A DNA stretch of 16,209 nucleotides, from the NCBI GenBank assembly GCA_012511005.1, contig JAAZGX010000201.1:1-16209 (forward strand), written 5' to 3'. Source of the DNA: Clostridiales bacterium (GTDB lineage: Bacteria > Bacillota > Clostridia > Oscillospirales > Acutalibacteraceae). The notes under the pieces are model-generated. The model was not told the origin of the DNA and made no database searches. It was given only the letters and a program-made list of their open reading frames with translations. The translations under genes and the position numbers were made by a program. Shown in pieces: positions 5,531 through 11,522 of the stretch; the first letter of the stretch is position 1, and the number at the start of each line of letters is the position of its first letter.

Positions 5531-7254
5531 AGCAGCTCCTTTGACTTTTCTTTTATATCACCGAATAAAACGGAAGAATTGTCATAGCTTTTCTTTACCT
5601 CATCCATAGGAATATTAAGATAATCGGCAATGATTTGAATAACGAGAGGCATGCAAAATCCGCCTTGGCACCGCCCCATACCGGGGCGCACTCTCTTTTT
5701 TACACCGTCAACGGTAGGTACAGATATAGGTGACGAAAGAGCGTCAAGTATCTCGCCTTTGCTTATTTCCTCGCAGCGGCAGACGATTACACCATAGTCC
5801 GGATTTTTCTTTATAAGCTCCTCCCTTTCTTTAGGCGCCATTTCTTTTAACGCGGGAATAGCTTTTCTTATAGGATTAAACGACTTGTTCTCATTTATGA
5901 CAAGCCCGTCCTTTTTAAGCATTTCTAAAGCTTTTGCCTCAATATCAAGCGCTATAGCAGGCGCACATGTAAGACCGGGAGATTGAATTCCTGCACAATG
6001 AATTATATTTTTTGTTTTTCTGCCCGCTTCTATTATGAAATCCTCTTCAAATGTTGGGGCGCGAACACCTGCAAAATATGTAATTATGTCGCGCTCTGTA
6101 AGAGCCGGCACCGTTCGCTTTTGTTTTGCGAATACTTTTGAAATACTTGAAGGCTCTGTCGCCGTATCTTCCTTTTTATATGTTTCCAGAGCGTCAGGAC
6201 CTATTAAAAGGTTCCCGTGTACAGTATGAAGCACGCCGCCGCCCTTTGTGTGAGAGCGTTTTAGCGCCGTTTCTTTTATCGCCGCTATTGAATTTAACAA
6301 AACACCCGCTTTTTTATCAAGAATTGAGTCCGTGCCCTTACGCGGATGTATGGAGAAAAAGCGGTCGCCCGCCATTTTTGCGACATCCTCTGAGAATACG
6401 CCCGCTGCATTTATAACAAGCTTTGGATATATTGTACCTCTATTCGTGCTAACGCTTACTATATTTTCATCCTCAACAACCATTCCCGTAACCGCCGTGC
6501 CCAACGAAACCTTTACACCGTTTGAAACGGCGTTTTCGGCATATGCTATCGTTATTCCGTACGGGCAAACACACGCGGCAGATGAATTAAATAAGGCAAA
6601 CTTAAAATTGGGGTTTATTTTCCCTTCCGCCGCAATAAGATTTTTGCGGCTGATTATTTTCGTGTCCGTAACATCATCAATATACTTCTTTTTCAAAGCG
6701 TAAAGCACTACAAAAGGAAAAGTCCACCTTTGTGTAAAGCCAACATATTGACCGCGCCTTTCAAACGGAACAGAAAGTTCTTTGCATACGCTTTCATACA
6801 TTTTATTACCAAGCAAAACATAGCGGTGCTTCAATGAGCCTTTACTTAAATCCACGCCGGGGTGAATTTCTCCGTCATTCCTGCCTGAAGCCTGCAATGC
6901 CAAATCAGGCTCCTTGTCCGCGAGCAAAACATCAAGCTCCCATTTCGAAAGCTCACGCGCTATACTTGCGCCCGATATTCCGCCGCCGATAATAAGCACA
7001 TCCCAAAAACTGCCCTCAAGAGATTTGTCAGAAAAATCAGGCACTCTCATTTTTGGAATTTCTGCGCCGGTAAATTTTATGTCATTGACGACATGAGTTT
7101 TAGAATACCTTTTTGCCGCCGTATAACATGCTTTAACAATATCATCCCAAGAGGAAAGTTCACCCTCAAGAACAATAGAATTGTCCCTATAAGAGGCAGT
7201 TACTTTTCCGTCAAAGCTTGAATTGAGCCGTTTCTGTATTTTTTTAATATTCAT
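5527..7254 (-). CDS. GlpA-like FAD dehydrogenase with N-terminal BON-like and C-terminal 2Fe-2S domains
   Basis: A 575-residue flavoprotein. Residues 1-62 resemble a BON domain (SIVLEGELSSWDDI...VVNDI). Residues 84-440 are the DAO/glycerol-3-phosphate dehydrogenase fold, with IIGGGISGASIAREL (88-102), ALQASGRNDGEIHPG, and the FAD-binding FAGVRAPTFEEDFII and GIQSPGLTCAPAIA near the end of the domain. The C-terminal BFD-type iron-sulfur domain has C492, C494, C529 and C534 (VCRCEE...GRCQGGFC). The most likely reaction is oxidation of glycerol-3-phosphate to DHAP under anaerobic conditions, with the two downstream proteins as partners; another hydroxy- or amino-substrate cannot be excluded, since no glycerol kinase or uptake gene is present. 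First gene of the operon; the ribosome site is weak (GGTGAT). The BON-like extension is unusual for GlpA. Confidence 0.87.
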   Translation of the reverse strand: MNIKKIQKRLNSSFDGKVTASYRDNSIVLEGELSSWDDIVKACYTAAKRYSKTHVVNDIKFTGAEIPKMRVPDFSDKSLEGSFWDVLIIGGGISGASIARELSKWELDVLLADKEPDLALQASGRNDGEIHPGVDLSKGSLKHRYVLLGNKMYESVCKELSVPFERRGQYVGFTQRWTFPFVVLYALKKKYIDDVTDTKIISRKNLIAAEGKINPNFKFALFNSSAACVCPYGITIAYAENAVSNGVKVSLGTAVTGMVVEDENIVSVSTNRGTIYPKLVINAAGVFSEDVAKMAGDRFFSIHPRKGTDSILDKKAGVLLNSIAAIKETALKRSHTKGGGVLHTVHGNLLIGPDALETYKKEDTATEPSSISKVFAKQKRTVPALTERDIITYFAGVRAPTFEEDFIIEAGRKTKNIIHCAGIQSPGLTCAPAIALDIEAKALEMLKKDGLVINENKSFNPIRKAIPALKEMAPKEREELIKKNPDYGVIVCRCEEISKGEILDALSSPISVPTVDGVKKRVRPGMGRCQGGFCMPLVIQIIADYLNIPMDEVKKSYDNSSVLFGDIKEKSKELL

Positions 7255-7279
7255 TGTCTATCACCATTATTATACATAC

Positions 7280-7299
7280 AGTCGCCTACTTGACCGACT
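7280..7299. promoter_or_regulatory. Possible operator dyad at the flavoprotein operon start point
   Basis: AGTCG and CGACT are inverted arms separated by 10 bp. The site begins right at the predicted start point (about 7300) of the leftward operon and lies between it and the GlpA-like gene, a typical place for repressor binding. Arms are short, so this is a candidate only. Confidence 0.4.
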
Positions 7300-7306
7300 T
7301 TATTTG

Positions 7307-7336
7307 ATGATAACACATTCATATATTAATTGTCAA
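7307..7336 (-). promoter_or_regulatory. Promoter of the flavoprotein operon
   Basis: On the minus strand a perfect TTGACA (7331-7336) lies 18 bp from TATCAT (7307-7312), which matches 5 of 6 and is preceded by TGT, giving an extended -10. The start would be near 7300, about 46 bases before the ATG at 7254. A strong-looking promoter suggests the operon depends on repression for control. Confidence 0.72.
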
Positions 7337-7343
7337 CAACTAA
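7326..7343. promoter_or_regulatory. Probable shared TetR operator
   Basis: TTAATTGT-CA-ACAACTAA is an 18-bp dyad with 7 of 8 arm positions paired. It covers the -35 of the leftward operon promoter and ends one base before the -35 of the tetR promoter. A repressor bound here would block both promoters, giving autoregulation plus operon control. Confidence 0.55.
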
Positions 7344-7372
7344 TAGACAAATTTCGTTCATTATGTTACAAT
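7344..7372 (+). promoter_or_regulatory. Promoter of the tetR gene
   Basis: TAGACA (7344-7349) and TACAAT (7367-7372) each match consensus at 5 of 6, with 17-bp spacing and TGT before the -10. The predicted start is near 7379, 20 bases before the ATG. It is divergent from the operon promoter, the two -35 boxes being 7 bp apart. Confidence 0.68.
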
Positions 7373-7398
7373 TACGCTGATAAGGGAATGATAAATAA

Positions 7399-7959
7399 AT
7401 GGCTGCTCCAAGAAAAGACAATGTAAAAGAACTAATACTTGATACTACCGAAAATTTACTTGAAAATAAACTGCTTTCCGAAATATCGCTTGCAAGCATA
7501 GCAAAAGCTGCGGGCATTTCAAAAGGCACGCTTTATTACCATTATAAATCTAAAAATGAAATTTTATTCGGCATTACTGACCGTTACCTTGATAAACAGT
7601 GGAATGACCTTGCAGCGTGGACTGAAAACCCCGAAAAGGATACTTCTCTGCCTCGTCTTGTAAAATATGTAATTGAGCGCGACTTAGCCGCTCCGGCTAT
7701 CCGCGCTCAACTTTTAAGTGATGCTATGACAGGTAATGAGGAAATACGCTCTATGCTGTCAGATAGATATCAAATGTTTGCAAAAATTATTTCCGAAAAA
7801 ATCTCAGAGCGTACTAAAACAGTGCCGGCAGACTACCTTTCATGGCTTATTCTTTTAGCCGCCGACGGATTATTCCTGCAAAAGACATTACAGAATAAAA
7901 ATTTGGATACAGAATTAATTATAAAGCAAACAATAGAATATTTGAAACAAATAAGTTAG
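7399..7959 (+). CDS. TetR/AcrR-family transcriptional regulator
   Basis: A 186-residue one-component repressor type. The N-terminal DNA-binding domain covers about residues 8-55, with helix-turn-helix SLASIAKAAGISKGTLYYHY (30-49) and KSKNEILFGI after it, the strongest signature of the family. The remaining helices form the ligand and dimer domain (for example SWLILLAADGLFLQK), which are not conserved enough to name a ligand. It is divergent from the flavoprotein operon with a 144-bp shared control region that contains dyads over the promoters, so it probably represses that operon and itself. The inducer may be a lipid or glycerol-phosphate-related metabolite, inferred from neighbours only. 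AGGGAA lies about 10 bases upstream of the ATG. It converges on the M20 gene. Confidence 0.9.
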   Translation: MAAPRKDNVKELILDTTENLLENKLLSEISLASIAKAAGISKGTLYYHYKSKNEILFGITDRYLDKQWNDLAAWTENPEKDTSLPRLVKYVIERDLAAPAIRAQLLSDAMTGNEEIRSMLSDRYQMFAKIISEKISERTKTVPADYLSWLILLAADGLFLQKTLQNKNLDTELIIKQTIEYLKQIS

Positions 7960-7973
7960 CTAAGGCTTTTGTT

Positions 7974-8008
7974 AAAGTGTCAGTCGTTTATTCGGCTGAT
8001 ACTTTTTT
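7974..8008 (+). terminator. Terminator of tetR, overlapping the end of the M20 gene
   Basis: Arms AAAGTGTCAGTCG (7974-7986) and CGGCTGATACTTT (7993-8005) pair over 13 positions with two wobble-type pairs and a 6-base loop, then run into a T tract on the plus strand. It lies 15 bases after the tetR stop and includes the M20 stop codon. No T tract follows on the minus strand, so it is not an obvious terminator for the polC operon. Confidence 0.75.
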
Positions 8009-9451
8009 AATATAACGCTTAAAAAATGCAACTGCGTTAGTAAGCGTTTCTACGGGAATTCGCTCATTCGTGCCGTGGCACGCAAGAAGCAACCCGGTGT
8101 TTACCGTAAAAGGCGCATAGCGGTAAACATTGCCGCATATCGGCTCATAATTCCTTGCGTCTGTTCCGCCCATAACAAGAAACGGCGCAACAATTGTATC
8201 CTCGTCCGTTGAGCGGCAAATTTCATCAATAGCCAAAAATGCCCTTGAATTTGTCGGCGATACATTTGACGGGTTTTGACCTTTTATCAATTCCACCTCA
8301 ACGCGGTCACCTACTACCTTTTTTACATGCTCTTCTACATCCTCTACGGTCATACCCGGCATAATTCTAAAGTTTGCGGTAATGCTTGCTTTTTGCGGTA
8401 AAACATTAGGCGCGGGGCTGCCCTCTGCCTGAGTTACGGCAGTCGTCGTCCTTATCATACACGCCGCGGGGGGAATTCTTTTCATAATGGCAAGAACAGG
8501 ATATTTAAGAAGCGGGAGGTTACAAGCAATAAGGCGTACAGGGTAAGATGTGCTTCTGCCAACCTTATCAAAAAGAGAGCGCATCATCGGAGTTAATTCC
8601 GACTTAAACTGATTATTTTCAAGCTTTCTTATGACATTGGCAAGCTCTCCTAAAGCAGAGTGTTTTGGCGGTTGGGAGGAATGCCCGCCTTTTGCATTAA
8701 CTGAAATCTTAAAGTCGGCGTGTCCTTTTTCCGCAAGACCTATGCCTGCTACCTTTTTATTTATGACGCCTTTCACATTAACGGGAAGCATCGCCCCGCC
8801 TTCGTCAAGTACGGCGTCAAGCCTTATGCCCCTTTCTGACAAGAGGTTAACAATTGCTTTTGCACCCGAAATATCAGACGACATAACCTCCTCGTCATGA
8901 CCAAAGCAAAGATATACATCACGCTCTGGAATGAACCCTTCCTCTAAAAGTGTTTCCACGCTTTCCATTACTCCAATGAGGTGGTTTTTCATATCGAGCG
9001 CGCCCCTGCCCCATATAAATTCGCCGTCGTCAAAGCCGCTAAACGGCGGATGCGTCCAGTCGTCAAGCGTACCTTTAGAAATTGGCACAACATCTTGGTG
9101 CGAAAGCATCGCAATAGGGTCTAATTTAGGATTTTTCCCTTTCCAGCGATAAAGCAGACTTGCATATGACACCTTTTCAAGCTCTAATTTCTCGTGAATT
9201 AGCGGATATGTGTTTCTTAAAAACTCATGAAACCTTTCAAACTCCGCAAAATCCATTTTCTTCGGGTCTCTGTCTGAAATCGTCTTATAAGTTAAAGACT
9301 CGCTCAAATTCTTACGATACCTTTCGGTATCCACATTTTCAGGCGGCAATGCTTCCGCCTTACCCTCTTTCGGCTTAAAGAAAGCCGCACGAATAAGTGT
9401 TATAACAAAAAACACGCCAATAGCAATTAAAACGCCGTATAAATATTGCAT
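7988..9451 (-). CDS. Membrane-anchored M20-family hydrolase (PM20D1/CPS1-like)
   Basis: A 487-residue dinuclear zinc hydrolase. Residues 3-22 form an N-terminal membrane helix followed by a basic stop (RAAFFKPK), suggesting anchoring; the side facing the catalytic domain is unclear. Metal and catalytic residues are visible: H118 and D120 in AMLSHQDVVP, the bridging D153 in WGRGALDMKNH, catalytic/metal E187-E188 in FGHDEEVM, D216 in VLDEGGA, and H459 in LLACHGTNER. A dimerisation/lid domain lies between (KGHADFKISVNAKGGHSSQPP). Anchored long M20 proteins of this type include yeast carboxypeptidase S and animal PM20D1, which makes or breaks N-acyl amino acids. It is the last gene of the polC operon, 50 bp after the zinc-ribbon gene, and may work with the acyltransferase upstream. 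A plain dipeptidase is the alternative. Confidence 0.88.
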   Translation of the reverse strand: MQYLYGVLIAIGVFFVITLIRAAFFKPKEGKAEALPPENVDTERYRKNLSESLTYKTISDRDPKKMDFAEFERFHEFLRNTYPLIHEKLELEKVSYASLLYRWKGKNPKLDPIAMLSHQDVVPISKGTLDDWTHPPFSGFDDGEFIWGRGALDMKNHLIGVMESVETLLEEGFIPERDVYLCFGHDEEVMSSDISGAKAIVNLLSERGIRLDAVLDEGGAMLPVNVKGVINKKVAGIGLAEKGHADFKISVNAKGGHSSQPPKHSALGELANVIRKLENNQFKSELTPMMRSLFDKVGRSTSYPVRLIACNLPLLKYPVLAIMKRIPPAACMIRTTTAVTQAEGSPAPNVLPQKASITANFRIMPGMTVEDVEEHVKKVVGDRVEVELIKGQNPSNVSPTNSRAFLAIDEICRSTDEDTIVAPFLVMGGTDARNYEPICGNVYRYAPFTVNTGLLLACHGTNERIPVETLTNAVAFFKRYIKKVSAE

Positions 9452-9501
9452 AATCTTAACTCCATTCTTTTAATTATTATATAGATTAATAAATGTATGC
9501 A

Positions 9502-10206
9502 CTAAAAATAAAACCTTCTTGTCATCCACGCTTTTAGCCTTTCGTTTTTTTCAGTTGCTCTGAAAAACAGCATAAGACAAATGCACGATACGGAAATTAT
9601 GACAGAAACAAAAAACAAGTTTTCGTTTTTATAATATATGTTTATGAGCGCCTCTGTAAGCAAGGAGAAAATAGCAATATCAGCAAGCAGCATTGCAGTT
9701 ATCGAAAGCTTGCCTCTCTTTTGCTTTCTCACCCAAGCAATAAATATAAAACAGCACAACGAAAATGTGATAATGAACGGTACGGCAAGGCTTACATACC
9801 AATTATCTTTGTGCAGCATAAGGTAAAACACATACGCATAGAGTAAAGCGCTTATAGTGTACGCCGTCAGAATAATGTAAGGGTTCATTTTCTTTAACAT
9901 CATAGGCACCGCAATTATAAGCCACACAAAAAGGCTTGACGATACTACATATACACTCCATAACCCTTTATCAGGCATAAGAATGTTGATTATTACACAA
10001 ATAATATTCGGTATTAAAAGTATCACGCTTATAAGAAATACCGTATATCTCTTCCTGACTGAATTAGGTATTACGAGCCTTTCCGGATATGCGGGAGAAG
10101 CGGCTGTTTCAGCGTTTTTCTCAGGCATTGTTACGGCAGTATCGCAAAGCACGCATTTAAGAGCGCCGTCGTCAAGCAGAACTCCGCAGTTTATACAATA
10201 TGCCAT
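9502..10206 (-). CDS. Zinc-ribbon six-helix membrane protein (DUF6320-like)
   Basis: A 234-residue protein. The N-terminus is a zinc ribbon with C4, C7, C18 and C21 (YCINCG...LKCVLCD), then a linker to about residue 50. Six hydrophobic segments follow, at about 54-77, 82-104, 109-131, 137-159, 169-191 and 197-216, ending in a basic tail. The domain layout resembles the DUF6320 family of Firmicutes, which I recall being encoded next to condensation-fold acyltransferases as here; the match is from memory. The function is unknown; it may be a membrane platform or a lipid- or acyl-handling partner. It starts 11 bp after the acyltransferase gene, with GGGG as ribosome site, and is followed after 50 bp by the M20 gene. 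Confidence 0.75.
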   Translation of the reverse strand: MAYCINCGVLLDDGALKCVLCDTAVTMPEKNAETAASPAYPERLVIPNSVRKRYTVFLISVILLIPNIICVIINILMPDKGLWSVYVVSSSLFVWLIIAVPMMLKKMNPYIILTAYTISALLYAYVFYLMLHKDNWYVSLAVPFIITFSLCCFIFIAWVRKQKRGKLSITAMLLADIAIFSLLTEALINIYYKNENLFFVSVIISVSCICLMLFFRATEKNERLKAWMTRRFYF

Positions 10207-10217
10207 CTATATCCCCT

Positions 10218-11507
10218 CTATTCTCTGTTACTCTCTATCTTTACATGAACGCCAAGCTTAACTATACGAGTAAAAAATTCACGCTCTATATCATTTTCTT
10301 TATAAATGTTGGCAAAGGAAATTGCAAGCGTATTCTCATATGTGATTGCCGCAAGCCTTGCACCGTTTAATATCCCCGGTCCCGTCATAAGCATCACATT
10401 TTTTATAAACGGCTTAATTTCGTCCGGAACGGTAACTATGCCGACATTTGAAAAAAGCGCACTGACCGTCTTTTCACCCGTAAGCACAAATGATGTATAT
10501 ATAGCTGTTTTCTTAATAAAAAGCGGCATTATTCTCATAAAAATGCTCTTTTCAAGTGCAAGGTTCTTCGTCATCATCGCGTTTAGCTCTTTGCTGTTAT
10601 TTTGTAACCGCAAGCTCTGCGCAACATGCTTTACTATTTCATCAAATGTATAATCCCCCATATTGGGGTCTAATTTTATATTATAACAAAGCGAAAAGTT
10701 TCTAAGCGTTTCTGACGGGAAATGATTTCTGAGGTTTACAGGTATTTGTATGCTTACTATTTTCTGTTTGCGATTTTCTGCCAGTTGTTTTCTGTAATGT
10801 ATATCAAGAAGTATAGCGGCAGAAAGCTCTGTTACGGTAACACCGTATTCTTTTGCTTTTTTACGAAAAGCGGCGCAATCTATATAACCCGTTGTAATGT
10901 TGATTTTATGCCTGCCTATTCGCTCGCCTTTTGCATGGTAAACGAAGTCAGACGAGCGTTTTATTTTTGCCTTCGAGTTGGCAAATCTTAAAAAAGAGTC
11001 CTCAAGCTCACTCTTGCTTGCTTTTTCATTTATATCAAACACCATTCCTTTAGGCGGTATATCTGCCCCGAAAAGTCTTAAATACTGTGCCGTAAGCGTC
11101 AAAAGAAATGTTGTCGCGCCGTAAGCGTCCGTAAGGGCATGAAAAAACTCTACGGAAATTCTGTTTTTATATACATAAACGCGAAAAAGAAATCTGTTGT
11201 TTTCCTTAAAATTTACACGGTGGCAGGGATTTTTTATATCGTCCATAACAGGCGGGTAAACACCCTCTAAATTTTCAAGATAGTACCAAAATAAACCCCG
11301 CCTTATTCTGACTGCATAGCAGGGAAATCTTTTCAGGGTATCCTTTAATGCTGTTTCAAGCGTTTTCTTTTCAACATCGCTTTCAAGTGATACGGAAACG
11401 CGAAATATATTAGACCATTTGCTGTTATTTTGCCCCGGGAAGATTTTACCCGCATTATCAAGCTTGAACCATTGATGGGTCTGTGCCGCACTTTTAGCGC
11501 CCTGCAT
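10218..11507 (-). CDS. Condensation-fold acyltransferase (alcohol acetyltransferase-like)
   Basis: A 429-residue protein of the chloramphenicol-acetyltransferase/NRPS-condensation superfamily. The opening WFKLDNAGKIFPG is typical of the bacterial alcohol-acetyltransferase-like group. The active site is FFHALTDAYG at 121-130, with H123 as the probable general base and D127 structural; it differs from the classic HHxxxDG in having Phe for the first His and Ala-Tyr-Gly after Asp. The second half holds the usual strand exchange region (SIQIPVNLRNHFPSETLRNF) and an AISFANIYKE-like end. These enzymes join acyl groups from CoA or a carrier to alcohols or amines; substrate here is unknown. The gene begins 15 bp after polC with GGGGGA as ribosome site, so it is co-transcribed with polC. 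It is followed by a zinc-ribbon membrane protein and an M20 hydrolase, which suggests amphiphile metabolism. Confidence 0.82.
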   Translation of the reverse strand: MQGAKSAAQTHQWFKLDNAGKIFPGQNNSKWSNIFRVSVSLESDVEKKTLETALKDTLKRFPCYAVRIRRGLFWYYLENLEGVYPPVMDDIKNPCHRVNFKENNRFLFRVYVYKNRISVEFFHALTDAYGATTFLLTLTAQYLRLFGADIPPKGMVFDINEKASKSELEDSFLRFANSKAKIKRSSDFVYHAKGERIGRHKINITTGYIDCAAFRKKAKEYGVTVTELSAAILLDIHYRKQLAENRKQKIVSIQIPVNLRNHFPSETLRNFSLCYNIKLDPNMGDYTFDEIVKHVAQSLRLQNNSKELNAMMTKNLALEKSIFMRIMPLFIKKTAIYTSFVLTGEKTVSALFSNVGIVTVPDEIKPFIKNVMLMTGPGILNGARLAAITYENTLAISFANIYKENDIEREFFTRIVKLGVHVKIESNRE

Positions 11508-11522
11508 AAAAGTTTTCCCCCC

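Noticed and set aside
5075..5587. Plus-strand open frame of 170 codons
   Set aside because: It lies antisense to two well-supported flavoprotein genes; the product is rich in Cys, Tyr, Lys and Phe with no family pattern.
7974..8008. Bidirectional terminator for the polC operon
   Set aside because: The stem is followed by a T tract only on the plus strand; on the minus strand AACAAAAGCC follows, so termination of the operon here is not supported.
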